NCBI RefSeq assembly: GCF_019145375.1
Contig: NZ_JAHSTX010000001.1
Coordinates: 3,993,501 to 4,057,500 of the forward strand
Length of the DNA stretch: 64,000 nucleotides
Direction: 5' to 3'
Source of the DNA: Pseudomonas triticicola
GTDB taxonomy: Bacteria > Pseudomonadota > Gammaproteobacteria > Pseudomonadales > Pseudomonadaceae
The notes under the pieces were generated by a model. It was given only the letters and a program-made list of their open reading frames with translations. It was not told where the DNA came from and did no database searches. The position numbers and the translations under genes were made by a program. Each line of letters begins with the position of its first letter. The stretch's first letter is position 1. This document shows positions 37,395-45,849 of the stretch, piece after piece.

Positions 37395-38426
37395 ATGGCC
37401 AAACGCCAACTCAATCGTCGTCAAAACTGGCGCATCGAAAAGATTCAGGGCGAGCGCGCCGCACGCGCCGCCAAACGCGAGTCCTCGGCGGTCGAGGCCC
37501 TCGAGGGCGGCGACCTTGGCCCTGAGCAGCACGGCCTGGTGATCGCCCACTTCGGCGTGCAGGTCGAAGTCGAAGCTGTTGACGGCGAACTCGCCGGTCA
37601 AGTGTTCCGCTGCCACTTGCGCGCCAACCTGCCAGCGCTGGTCACCGGCGACAAAGTCGTCTGGCGCGCGGGCAACCAAGGCATTGGCGTGATCGTCGCG
37701 CAACTGCCGCGCAGCACCGAACTGTGCCGCCCTGATAGCCGTGGCCAGCTCAAACCGGTTGCTGCCAACGTCGACATGATCGTCATCGTGTTCGCGCCGC
37801 TGCCCGAGCCTCACGCCAACCTGATCGACCGCTATCTGGTCGCCGCCGAACATGCCGGCATCCGCCCGCTTTTGCTGCTGAACAAATTCGACCTGATCGA
37901 CGAGCAGAACGCCCCGGCGCTGAACGCGTTGCTGGCGGTGTATCGCACGCTGGGTTATCCGGTGCTGGAAGTTTCGGCGCACCACGGCGATGGCATGGAA
38001 CAGCTGCAAAAGCAGCTCGACGGGCGCATCAGCGTGTTCGTCGGCCAGTCCGGCGTCGGCAAGTCGTCGCTGGTCAACAGCCTGCTGCCGGAAGTCGAAA
38101 CCCGCGTCGGTCCGTTGTCGGAATTGTCCGGTCAGGGCACGCACACCACCACCACTGCGCGGCTGTTCCACTTCCCCGGTGGCGGTGAACTGATCGACTC
38201 CCCGGGCATCCGCGAATTCGGTCTGGGCCACGTCAGCCGCGCCGACGTCGAAGCCGGTTTCATCGAGTTCGACGACCTGCTTGGCACTTGCCGCTTCCGC
38301 GACTGCAAGCACGATCGCGAACCGGGTTGTGCACTGCTCAAGGCGCTGGAAGATGGCCGCATCCAGCAGCAACGGATGAACAGCTATCGCTCGATCATCG
38401 CCAGCCTGCCTGAAAACGGCTATTAA
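37395..38426 (+). CDS. rsgA: Small ribosomal subunit biogenesis GTPase RsgA
   Basis: The 343-residue circularly permuted GTPase assists late 30S assembly. After a basic N-terminus and an OB fold the G motifs occur in the order G4 (LLNKFDL), G1 ([15 protein letters not shown]) and G3 (DSPGIREFG). The C-terminal zinc knuckle [14 protein letters not shown] follows. In P. aeruginosa motB follows directly; here the caspase-TIR insertion lies between them. Confidence 0.98.
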   Translation: MAKRQLNRRQNWRIEKIQGERAARAAKRESSAVEALEGGDLGPEQHGLVIAHFGVQVEVEAVDGELAGQVFRCHLRANLPALVTGDKVVWRAGNQGIGVIVAQLPRSTELCRPDSRGQLKPVAANVDMIVIVFAPLPEPHANLIDRYLVAAEHAGIRPLLLLNKFDLIDEQNAPALNALLAVYRTLGYPVLEVSAHHGDGMEQLQKQLDGRISVFVGQSGVGKSSLVNSLLPEVETRVGPLSELSGQGTHTTTTARLFHFPGGGELIDSPGIREFGLGHVSRADVEAGFIEFDDLLGTCRFRDCKHDREPGCALLKALEDGRIQQQRMNSYRSIIASLPENGY

Positions 38427-38568
38427 ACAGCCACGCCGGCAGTCCTACGCGATGGGCTGCCGGTTGTCGGACTGCATCTGACTCACCCTCTTCTCTTAAA
38501 CGTCAGCTTCTTCTGTAGGCACTTGCGCGACTGCTTGCAGGACCTTTCTGTTTTGCCGCGCAGACCTT

Positions 38569-38599
38569 GTAGGCCTGAGCCAGCGGCCTACATTTTTTT
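38569..38599 (+). terminator. Rho-independent terminator between rsgA and the caspase-TIR genes
   Basis: GTAGGCC (38569-38575) pairs perfectly with GGCCTAC (38585-38591) and is followed by A and seven T. It lies 140 nt after the rsgA stop and only 35 nt before the small ORF that precedes the caspase gene. It may end rsgA transcription or act as an attenuator for the downstream operon, because little room remains for a promoter after it. Confidence 0.9.
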
Positions 38600-38633
38600 C
38601 CTCCTTCGCTCACAGCGACCATCGAGGAAAGCC

Positions 38634-38735
38634 ATGAAAAAACATCTTGTGTTCATCAGCCATTTGTCTCGCAGCGCCCGCCCGTGCAATACCCACAGAA
38701 TCCCCGGCGCGATCCGCCTGCACAAGGCGGTGTGA
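38634..38735 (+). CDS. 33-codon ORF preceding the caspase gene (possible leader peptide)
   Basis: The ORF starts at an ATG with GAGGAAAG 4-5 nt upstream, a far better ribosome binding site than that of the caspase gene, and stops at 38733-38735, two bases before the caspase ATG. The peptide is basic (begins MKKHLVFISHLSR) and resembles no family I know. It may serve translational coupling to the caspase gene, or may be fortuitous. Confidence 0.45.
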   Translation: MKKHLVFISHLSRSARPCNTHRIPGAIRLHKAV

Positions 38736-38737
38736 CC

Positions 38738-39697
38738 ATGCGCAAGGGATTGTTCATTGGCATCAACGATTACACGCATATCGGCGGGCTCAGCGGTTGC
38801 TGCAACGACGCCATGGCCATGGCTTCGGTATTGAAAACCAACGCCAACGGCGACCCCAACTTCAAAAATGTCCTACTGACGTCTGCCGAGGATTACCTGA
38901 GCCGGGAAAAACTCGAAGATCAGATCCGCGAGTTGTTTTCCGGTGACTGCAACGTCGCGCTGCTGTATTTCGCCGGTCATGGCGGTTTCGATGCCGACAC
39001 TGACGAAGGCATGTTGATACCCCAGGACTACCGCAACGCCAAGGACGGCATCCGCATCAGTGACATTCTCAACTGGGCGGACAAAACCACGCGGATCAAA
39101 AACAAAGTGATCATCCTCGACTGCTGCGAAAGCGGTTCGGCCGGAGAAGTCCGCGCCTTGCGCAGCGAGAGCAGCATGGTCAGCGAAGGCATGACCATCC
39201 TCACCGCCTGCAAAAAAGCCGAGCCGGCAATGGAGAGCGCGCAGCACGGCGTGTTCACCGGCCTGCTCCTGCAAGCGCTGCATGGCGGTGCGGCGAATAT
39301 CCTCGGCAAAATCACCCCCGGCAGTCTGTATTCCTTCGTCGACAACGCCCTCGGCGCCTGGGAACAGCGCCCGGTGTTCAAGACCAATGTGTCGCAGTTC
39401 ATTTCCCTACGCGAAGTCTCGCCGCTGATTCCCAAGGAGATCCTGCGCAAATTGCCGGACTGGTTCGCCGAAGCCGAATCGGTGTTCGCGCTCGACCCCA
39501 GCTATGAACCTACCGAAAAGGCTTTCGTGCCAAAGCACGGCGCGGTTTTCGCCCAGTTGCAAAAGTGCAACCGCCACAGCCTGATCGAACCGGTCGACGC
39601 CGAGCACATGTACTACGCCGCCATTCACTCGACCGGCTGCCGCCTGACGGCACTCGGCGCCTATTACCGCGAACTCGCCCTCAAAGGACATTTCTGA
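38738..39697 (+). CDS. Caspase-like cysteine protease (peptidase C14 family)
   Basis: The protein has 319 residues from the ATG at 38738. The caspase/metacaspase fold begins MRKGLFIGINDYTHIGGLSG. The catalytic dyad is visible as LLYFAGHGG (His81) and IILDCCESGSAG (Cys130, in the usual D-x-C-x-S-G setting). The caspase domain ends near 220, and about 100 C-terminal residues without a known domain follow. No signal peptide or membrane helix is present, so it acts in the cytoplasm. Its stop overlaps the ATG of a TIR gene by 1 nt (TGATG), implying coupled production. A TIR-caspase pair is the architecture of type IV Thoeris anti-phage defence, where the TIR product activates the protease; function here is inferred. 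Confidence 0.93.
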   Translation: MRKGLFIGINDYTHIGGLSGCCNDAMAMASVLKTNANGDPNFKNVLLTSAEDYLSREKLEDQIRELFSGDCNVALLYFAGHGGFDADTDEGMLIPQDYRNAKDGIRISDILNWADKTTRIKNKVIILDCCESGSAGEVRALRSESSMVSEGMTILTACKKAEPAMESAQHGVFTGLLLQALHGGAANILGKITPGSLYSFVDNALGAWEQRPVFKTNVSQFISLREVSPLIPKEILRKLPDWFAEAESVFALDPSYEPTEKAFVPKHGAVFAQLQKCNRHSLIEPVDAEHMYYAAIHSTGCRLTALGAYYRELALKGHF

Positions 39698-40182
39698 TGC
39701 CAGTCTTTATCAGCTACCGCCACATGGATCGCGCCCATGCGATCGCCATCAACACCCGCCTGACTCAGGCGAAGATCAGGACTTACCTCGACGTGCTGGA
39801 CCCGGAATCGCAGACCACCGACGACATCACTGGGGTCATTACCCGCAACATCACCGAGTGCACGCATCTGCTGGCGGTGGTATCGGAGAAGACTGCACTG
39901 TCGTGGTGGGTGCCGTTCGAGATTGGCGAGGCGACGATCAGCAATCGGCGAATCTGTACGTTCAAGACCGGGCCGGCACAACTGCCGATCTATCTGGACA
40001 AGTGGCCAAAGCTGAGCACGGCCAGCGATCTGGATCTCTTTATCGATGCGTATCGGGATGAGGTGTCGAACCAGCGCTCGATAACACTGGATTCGTTCAG
40101 CGACTCGGTCAAGGGTGCTTACAAGCGCGATGCGGAGATGTTTCATGAACAGTTGAAGAACCGGATTCGTCGCGGGTTCTAG
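39697..40182 (+). CDS. TIR-domain protein, candidate NADase/cyclase partner of the caspase
   Basis: The 161-residue protein consists of little more than a TIR domain. The start overlaps the caspase stop (TGATG). MPVFISYRHMDRAHA is the betaA/box 1 motif, RTYLDVLD the betaB region, and SEKTALSWWVPFEIGEA carries the Glu of the WxxxE-type catalytic motif (Glu75), the residue needed for NAD+ cleavage in active TIRs. A C-terminal helical part of about 50 residues follows. No transmembrane segment or additional sensor domain is present. In TIR-caspase defence systems the TIR makes a cyclic ADP-ribose isomer after phage sensing; that activity is inferred, not shown. Confidence 0.9.
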   Translation: MPVFISYRHMDRAHAIAINTRLTQAKIRTYLDVLDPESQTTDDITGVITRNITECTHLLAVVSEKTALSWWVPFEIGEATISNRRICTFKTGPAQLPIYLDKWPKLSTASDLDLFIDAYRDEVSNQRSITLDSFSDSVKGAYKRDAEMFHEQLKNRIRRGF

Positions 40183-40203
40183 AGTTTCGTTACTTTCGAA
40201 AAG

Positions 40204-40366
40204 CCCCTCACCCTAGCCCTCTCCCAGAGGGAGAGGGGACTGACCGAGGTGAATGTTCCGAGTACGCCGACCTGAAATACCGAGTCGAACTCGAATTCGA
40301 AAAGCACACAAATCGGCTCCCTTTCCCCCTCGCCCCCCTTGGGGGAGAGGGCTGGGGTGAGGGGGT
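40204..40366. repeat. Inverted-end intergenic element, copy A
   Basis: The left end CCCCTCACCCTAGCCCTCTC is mirrored by the right end GAGAGGGCTGGGGTGAGGGG; each end also contains a small hairpin (CTCTCCC-AGA-GGGAGAG type). About 95 bp of interior (GACTGACCGAGGTG..., ACGCCGACCTGAA) are related to copies B (50.7 kb) and C (58.3 kb). It lies between the convergent TIR and motB genes. Confidence 0.9.
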
Positions 40367-40407
40367 TGCTCTTGGCAACGCACTAAATACAAAGCCGAAA
40401 ATCAGCC

Positions 40408-40442
40408 GAAAAAAAACCGACATCACTGTCGGTTTCTTTTTT
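40408..40442. terminator. Bidirectional terminator between the TIR gene and motB
   Basis: AAAACCGAC-ATCACT-GTCGGTTT has an A run on the left and TTTCTTTTTTT on the right, so it works on both strands. It serves the convergent TIR and motB genes and ends directly before the motB stop. Confidence 0.92.
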
Positions 40443-40445
40443 TAA

Positions 40446-41486
40446 TCATTGCTTCGGCGCTGGCGCCGCCCCACCCGGCTCAGCCGGCTTCGGCGCAGCG
40501 TCATCAAACAGATTCAAGCGTTCGCGCAACTCATGAGCCGGCACCGGCTGCTTGTCCGCCGGCAAGGAATTCGGATCAACCGGGGCTGCCGGAGCAGCAC
40601 CGTTCTGACCCTGATCCGCCGGTTTGGCCGCCTCGGGACCTTGCGCACCTTCAATCGCCGCCTGGGCTTTTTTGGTCAGCACGACAATGTCGATCCGGCG
40701 GTTGACCGGGTTGAACGGATTTTCCCGATCGAACAACGCCGACGAGGCATAACCGACCACCCGCGCCACCTGCGCGTCCGGATAGCTGCCGGCGACCAAT
40801 GCGCGACGCGCGGCGTTGGCGCGGTTGGCCGAGAGTTCCCAGTTGCCGTAGTCGCCAGTACCGATGTACGGCTTGGCGTCGGTGTGGCCGCTGATGCTGA
40901 TCTTGTTCGGCACCGCTTTGATGGTGTCGGCCATGGCCAGCAGGATGTCTTCGAAGTACGGTTTCAGGCGTGCGGACCCGGAGTCGAACATCGGCCGGTT
41001 CTCGGCGTCCATGATCTGGATGCGCAAGCCGTTCGGGGTGATTTCGAAGAGGATCTGATCCTTGAACTTCTGCAGTTGCGGGTTCTCGTCGACCTTGTTC
41101 TGCAGTTCTTGCAACAGCAGCTCGAGACGCTCCTTCTCGACCTGCTCGGCCATGCCTTCAACCTGATCGGTGTCGACCGTGACCTTGTCCGGTTGCGGCT
41201 GCGACTTCACTTCCGGGTTGAGGGTGTTTTCCGGCGCCAGGGTCGGTGTACCGCCGAGGTCGATGATGTACGGCGTGCCGCTTTCGGAGAAGCCGACCGG
41301 GTCCTTGAAATAACCGGCGATGGCGATCTTCTGTTCCGGCGTAGCAGTGGACAGCAGCCACAGCACCAGGAAGAACGCCATCATCGCCGTGGCAAAGTCG
41401 GCGAAGGCGATTTTCCACGCCCCGCCGTGGTGCCCGGCAGCAATGCGCTTGACGCGCTTGACGATGATCGGCTGATTATTTTCCAT
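40446..41486 (-). CDS. motB: Flagellar motor stator protein MotB
   Basis: The 346-residue stator subunit has one membrane helix with the proton-carrying Asp (IAFADFATAMMAFFLVLWLL, Asp30), a plug/linker region, and a C-terminal OmpA-like peptidoglycan-binding domain with ISGHTDAKPY and LSANRANAARRALVAGSYP. A Pro/Ala-rich tail follows. It is cotranscribed 3 nt after motA. MENNQPIIVKR at the start matches the MotB rather than the MotD paralogue of Pseudomonas. Confidence 0.96.
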   Translation of the reverse strand: MENNQPIIVKRVKRIAAGHHGGAWKIAFADFATAMMAFFLVLWLLSTATPEQKIAIAGYFKDPVGFSESGTPYIIDLGGTPTLAPENTLNPEVKSQPQPDKVTVDTDQVEGMAEQVEKERLELLLQELQNKVDENPQLQKFKDQILFEITPNGLRIQIMDAENRPMFDSGSARLKPYFEDILLAMADTIKAVPNKISISGHTDAKPYIGTGDYGNWELSANRANAARRALVAGSYPDAQVARVVGYASSALFDRENPFNPVNRRIDIVVLTKKAQAAIEGAQGPEAAKPADQGQNGAAPAAPVDPNSLPADKQPVPAHELRERLNLFDDAAPKPAEPGGAAPAPKQ

Positions 41487-41489
41487 GAC

Positions 41490-42341
41490 TTAGCGACCGC
41501 GAACCGCTTGTTCCAGCTCGGCGAAGCTTGGACGGTGCGCCGGGTACAGAACCTTGCGTCCGAACTCGACCGCCAGCGACGGCGGCATGCCGGACGCCGA
41601 AGCCACCAGCGAGGCCTTGATGGCTTCGTAGACGTTGAGCTCTTCCTTGGCATCGTGGGCCAGGGAATGCGCCAGCGGACCGAAGAAACCGTACGCCGCG
41701 AGAATACCGAAGAAGGTACCGACCAGTGCCGCACCCACGTGCAGACCGATCGACGCCTGGTCACCTTCACCCAGCGAGGCCATGGTCACCACGATACCGA
41801 GTACCGCCGCAACGATACCGAAACCGGGCATGCCGTCGGCGATGCCGTTGACTGCGTGCGATGGGTGCTCGAGGTCTTCCTTGAGGCTGTACAGCTCCAT
41901 GTCGAACAGGCCTTCCAGTTCGTGCGGAGCCATGTTGCCGGAGGACATGATGCGCAGGTAATCGCAGACGAACGCGGTCATGCGTTCATCCTTGAGCACC
42001 GCCGGGTACTTGGCAAAAATCGGGCTCGCGGCGGCATCTTCGATGTCGCCTTCGATCGCCATCATGCCTTCGCGGCGGCTCTTGTTGAGGATCTCGTAGA
42101 TCAGCCCGAGCACTTCCAGATAGAAGGTGTGGGTGAAGCGCGAACCGAACATGCTCAGGGATTTCTTGAGCACGTGCATCGTCATGTAACCGGGGTTGGC
42201 CTGGAGGAATGCGCCGAGGGCCGCACCGCCGATGATCATCACCTCGAAGGGCTGGATCAGGGCGGCAATCTTGCCGTGGGAGAGCACGTATCCGCCGAGC
42301 ACGCTCGCGAATACGACGATGATGCCGATAATTTTAGCCAT
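41490..42341 (-). CDS. motA: Flagellar motor stator protein MotA
   Basis: The 283-residue protein has four membrane helices: MAKIIGIIVVFASVLGGYVL, IQPFEVMIIGGAALGAF, and two between about 170 and 220 (FGIVAAVLGIVVTMASLGE, ALVGTFFGILAAYGFFGPLA). The large cytoplasmic loop carries the charged residues that contact FliG. The ATG at 42341 is chosen by family N-terminus; a 26-residue extension lies upstream. With MotB it forms the proton-driven stator. A sigma-28 promoter precedes it. Confidence 0.97.
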   Translation of the reverse strand: MAKIIGIIVVFASVLGGYVLSHGKIAALIQPFEVMIIGGAALGAFLQANPGYMTMHVLKKSLSMFGSRFTHTFYLEVLGLIYEILNKSRREGMMAIEGDIEDAAASPIFAKYPAVLKDERMTAFVCDYLRIMSSGNMAPHELEGLFDMELYSLKEDLEHPSHAVNGIADGMPGFGIVAAVLGIVVTMASLGEGDQASIGLHVGAALVGTFFGILAAYGFFGPLAHSLAHDAKEELNVYEAIKASLVASASGMPPSLAVEFGRKVLYPAHRPSFAELEQAVRGR

Positions 42342-42409
42342 AGGTAGAAGGTACTTGTTTAAGTCGGGTTCAAGGTCATATTCGGAAGTTAAAAAATCTC
42401 TTCTTCTAC

Positions 42410-42436
42410 TTATCGGCAAAACTGCGCCAGACTATA
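42410..42436 (-). promoter_or_regulatory. motA: Sigma-28 (FliA) promoter of motAB
   Basis: On the minus strand TATAGTCT (42436-42429), an 11-nt spacer and GCCGATAA (42417-42410) match the FliA consensus TAAAGTTT-N11-GCCGATAA at 6 of 8 and 8 of 8 positions. It lies about 69 nt upstream of the motA ATG, which makes motAB a late flagellar operon. Confidence 0.88.
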
Positions 42437-42507
42437 GCCAGTTCAGGCGAAAAGCCAATTTAGCCCATGCCGGGCGCGTCTACAGTCAGTGAAGATCTCG
42501 TCCAGAC

Positions 42508-44046
42508 ATGGCTAATGAAACGAACATTCCATCGGTAAAACCGACCACGCTCCAGGCTTGGGTCAAGCTGCTCGACAGCGTCCGCCTGCCCGTACCACAA
42601 GAGGCTCACGACAAAGTCTGCCGGGCGATCCGCGACAATCGCAGCTCGCTGCGCGACATCGCCGATCTGATGCAGGACAGCCCGGCGCTGGCCTTGAGCA
42701 TCATCCGTGAGGCGAATCGTCACACCCACGGGACCATGGCCGCGCCAGCGGAAAATCTTGAGGTGGCAATCAATCGCCTGGGCCTTGCGCGCACCGAAGA
42801 ACTGCTCGCGCGCCTGCCGGCCGAACCGCACCGACAGATCCCCAAGGCCTTGCGTCAGTTGCAGTTGATCAGCCAACACGCGACACAGCAGGCCAACGGT
42901 TTTTTTGCCAGTCGCCTGGCGCGGCTGTGGCAGGACATCCACTGGGGCAGCCTGCTGTTTTTGTCGCCGCTGTGGCCGTTGGCGCTGACCTATCCGCAGT
43001 TGCTCGAAGAGTGGGAACTGCGGGTGATCCACAAGGGCGAGTCGGCGCGGGTGGTCGAAAAGCAATTGTTCGGCGTGCGACTGTTGAAGATTGCCGAGGC
43101 TCTGGTCCAGGCCTGGCATCTGCCGATCTGGGTCGAGCAAGGCTACAAGTTGCTGCTCAGCGAACAACGCGAACTGGTCAAAGTGCTGCGCATCGCCCGC
43201 GACAGCGAACACCCACTGCGCCAGCAGAATCGCCTCGACGATGACCCGACATTGCGCCGCTGGCTCAACCAGCCGGCGAATACCGTGCTGCTGGCCAATG
43301 GGCTGGCGCTGTCGGCGCAACAGGCCTGGGACAGTCCGCACAGCAAGCGCTGGCAGTACCTGACCAGCCTGTATCTGCAGATTTCCATGGACGAAGTGCA
43401 GCAACAGCTGCACCAGCAAGCGGCGAACAGCGCGCGTCAGCATGCGATGCCTGATTTGTGGCACCCGGCGGTTTCGCTGATCTGGCCTTGGGGCGCTCGT
43501 CGTTTGCCGGCCGGCATGCTTCCGGCAGCAGCGCCGAATGCGGATGATCTGGGCCAGTGGCGTCGGCAATGCGCCGAACTCCTCGCCGAGCCCAGCCGCT
43601 TCACCAATGCCATGAGCCTGACCGTCGCCGCCCGCGAGGCACTGGTCGCCAGCGGCATGCGCCGGGTGATGATTATGATGGCCGACCGCACACACACGAC
43701 CCTGCGCGTGCACCAGACCGCCGGTTTGCCGAAGGATGCGGCGGCGCTGAGTTTTGCCGTCGGCCAAAGCAAAGTCCTGCAACGCCTGCTCGCTCAGCAG
43801 GCGCAGGTGCGAATCACGCCGGAGAACAACGGGCAATTCTCGGCCTTATTGCCAGCGAGCCTGCGCACGCTGTTTCGCGGTGAGCATCTGTTCCTGCGTT
43901 CGCTGGTCAACAACGGCCGGGTGATCATGATCGTCGTTGCCGATCAGGGCGGCGGGCCGTTCGCCGACATCACCGTACAAGCCTTCGGCAAAACCGCGCA
44001 GTGCATCGAAAAAGCCCTGCACAGCTTTAGCAGCCGTGGCCAATGA
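42508..44046 (+). CDS. HDOD-domain signalling protein
   Basis: The 512-residue cytoplasmic protein has an N-terminal HDOD domain (about 20-230; VCRAIRDNRSSLRDIADLMQDSPALALSIIREAN, then INRLGLARTEELL), a catalytically silent relative of HD phosphohydrolases used in signalling. The C-terminal third (about 350-510) has a GAF-like pattern (MNDRTH-type: MIMMADRTHTTLRVHQTAG). It corresponds by position to PA4955, divergent from motAB; function is unknown. The ATG at 42508 follows GAAGATC. Confidence 0.88.
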   Translation: MANETNIPSVKPTTLQAWVKLLDSVRLPVPQEAHDKVCRAIRDNRSSLRDIADLMQDSPALALSIIREANRHTHGTMAAPAENLEVAINRLGLARTEELLARLPAEPHRQIPKALRQLQLISQHATQQANGFFASRLARLWQDIHWGSLLFLSPLWPLALTYPQLLEEWELRVIHKGESARVVEKQLFGVRLLKIAEALVQAWHLPIWVEQGYKLLLSEQRELVKVLRIARDSEHPLRQQNRLDDDPTLRRWLNQPANTVLLANGLALSAQQAWDSPHSKRWQYLTSLYLQISMDEVQQQLHQQAANSARQHAMPDLWHPAVSLIWPWGARRLPAGMLPAAAPNADDLGQWRRQCAELLAEPSRFTNAMSLTVAAREALVASGMRRVMIMMADRTHTTLRVHQTAGLPKDAAALSFAVGQSKVLQRLLAQQAQVRITPENNGQFSALLPASLRTLFRGEHLFLRSLVNNGRVIMIVVADQGGGPFADITVQAFGKTAQCIEKALHSFSSRGQ

Positions 44047-44088
44047 GCCTGCGCTACAATCCTCCCCTTTGTGCTCTGGAGACCTCAC

Positions 44089-44904
44089 ATGTCTGACTTC
44101 TCTGGCTTGGCGCTTGTCATCGAGCCGAGCGACCTGCTGCCGCGTCTGGAGTCCCCGGAACTGATCCTGGTGGACCTGACGAGTCCTGCCCGGTATGCCG
44201 AAGGTCACTTGCCCGGCGCACGTTTTGTCGACCCGAAACGCACCCAGCTCGGCCAGCCACCGGCGCCGGGGCTGATGCCGGCGAAAGCCGATCTGGAAGC
44301 ATTGTTTGGTGAACTCGGTCATCGCAAAGACGCGGTCTATGTGGTGTATGACGATGAGGGTGGTGGCTGGGCCGGACGTTTCATCTGGCTGCTCGATGTC
44401 ATTGGCCACGACAAGTACCACTATATAGACGGTGGTCTGCCGGCCTGGCTGGCGGACGGTATGCCGATGTCGATCCAGGTACCATCCGTTGTCGGCGGCC
44501 CGGTCTCGCTGACCCTGCACGACGAACCGACCGCCACCCGCGAATACCTGCAAAGCCGTCTCGGCGCCGCCGATCTGGCGATCTGGGACGCGCGCGGGCC
44601 GCTGGAATATTCCGGCGAGAAAGTCCTCGCCGCCAAGGGTGGCCACATCCCCGGTGCGGTCAATTTCGAATGGACTGCCGGCATGGACCAGACGCGTCAG
44701 TTGCGTATCCGCAGCGACATGCCGCAGATCCTCGAAAAGCTCGGGATCACCAAGGACAAGGAAATCATTACCCACTGCCAGACCCATCACCGGTCGGGCT
44801 TCACTTATCTGGTGGCCAAAGCCCTCGGTTATCCCCGGGTCAAGGGCTACGCCGGTTCCTGGGGCGAATGGGGCAACCACCCTGACACGCCAGTCGAGAT
44901 TTAA
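44089..44904 (+). CDS. rhdA: Rhodanese-type sulfurtransferase
   Basis: This is a 271-residue two-domain rhodanese. The N-terminal inactive domain contains LVDLTSPARYAEGHLPGARF and the C-terminal domain IWDARGPLEYSGEKV. The active-site loop THCQTHHRSGFTY carries the catalytic Cys and matches RhdA of Azotobacter and Pseudomonas. It transfers sulfane sulfur from thiosulfate to cyanide or other acceptors. The ATG at 44089 has CTGGAG upstream. It lies 18 nt before psd, the same order as in P. aeruginosa. Confidence 0.94.
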   Translation: MSDFSGLALVIEPSDLLPRLESPELILVDLTSPARYAEGHLPGARFVDPKRTQLGQPPAPGLMPAKADLEALFGELGHRKDAVYVVYDDEGGGWAGRFIWLLDVIGHDKYHYIDGGLPAWLADGMPMSIQVPSVVGGPVSLTLHDEPTATREYLQSRLGAADLAIWDARGPLEYSGEKVLAAKGGHIPGAVNFEWTAGMDQTRQLRIRSDMPQILEKLGITKDKEIITHCQTHHRSGFTYLVAKALGYPRVKGYAGSWGEWGNHPDTPVEI

Positions 44905-44922
44905 GGTTTTTAAGGACAACTA

Positions 44923-45783
44923 ATGAAAGAGCGTCTGTTTATCCTCAGCCAGTACCTGCTGCCGCATCACCTGCTGTCGCGCCTGGCCGGCTGCATCGCC
45001 GAATGCCGTGTGCGCTGGTTCAAGAATGCCTTCACCCAATGGTTCGCCAAGCGTTATCAAGTGGACATGTCGCAAGCACTGGTCGAAGACCTGACCGCTT
45101 ACGAGCACTTCAACGCATTCTTCACGCGTGCGTTGAAAGACGGCGCGCGTCCACTGGACGAAACTCCGGGCGCGATCCTCAGCCCGGCCGACGGTGCGGT
45201 GAGTCAGCTCGGCCCGATCGAGCACGGTCGCGTGTTCCAGGCCAAGGGCCACAGTTTCAGCGTGCTCGAATTGCTCGGCGGTGATGCGGCCAACGCAGCG
45301 CCGTTCATGGGCGGCGATTTCGCCACGATCTACCTGTCGCCGAAGGACTACCACCGCGTGCACATGCCGCTGGCCGGCACCCTGCGCGAAATGGTCTACA
45401 TCCCGGGCCGCATTTTCTCGGTGAACCAGACCACTGCCGAAAACGTCCCGGAGCTGTTCGCCCGCAACGAGCGCGTGGCGTGCATATTCGATACAGAACG
45501 CGGGCCGATGGCCGTGGTGCTGGTCGGTGCGATGATTGTCGCTTCGATCGAAACCGTGTGGGCCGGTCTGGTCACGCCACCGAAGCGCGAGCTGAAAACC
45601 TTCCGCTACGACGAAGCCGCACGCGCACCGATTCATCTGGAAAAAGGCGCGGAACTGGGGCGCTTCAAGCTCGGTTCAACGGCGATCGTGCTGTTTGGCC
45701 CGGATCAGGTGAAGTGGGCCGAAGAGCTGGTGGCCGGCTCGCCAGTGCAGATGGGCCAAGGCCTGGCACTGCCAAAAGCGTGA
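44923..45783 (+). CDS. psd: Phosphatidylserine decarboxylase proenzyme
   Basis: The 286-residue membrane-associated enzyme makes phosphatidylethanolamine. The LGST motif in [18 protein letters not shown] (near residue 252) is where autocleavage creates the pyruvoyl group on the alpha chain. The catalytic region [18 protein letters not shown] and [13 protein letters not shown] are also present. The ATG at 44923 has TAAGGA upstream. It follows rhdA closely. Confidence 0.97.
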   Translation: MKERLFILSQYLLPHHLLSRLAGCIAECRVRWFKNAFTQWFAKRYQVDMSQALVEDLTAYEHFNAFFTRALKDGARPLDETPGAILSPADGAVSQLGPIEHGRVFQAKGHSFSVLELLGGDAANAAPFMGGDFATIYLSPKDYHRVHMPLAGTLREMVYIPGRIFSVNQTTAENVPELFARNERVACIFDTERGPMAVVLVGAMIVASIETVWAGLVTPPKRELKTFRYDEAARAPIHLEKGAELGRFKLGSTAIVLFGPDQVKWAEELVAGSPVQMGQGLALPKA

Positions 45784-45849
45784 CCCAATTTGCGGAAGCA
45801 GCCGAGGCTGCTTCCGCAAACCGCGGCATTTGCTGCTATGGTTTTGCTC

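Noticed and set aside
38436..38463. CCGGCAG...CTGCCGG hairpin just after rsgA as its terminator
   Set aside because: It has no T run; the hairpin at 38569-38599 is the better terminator. It may still be a minor RNA structure.
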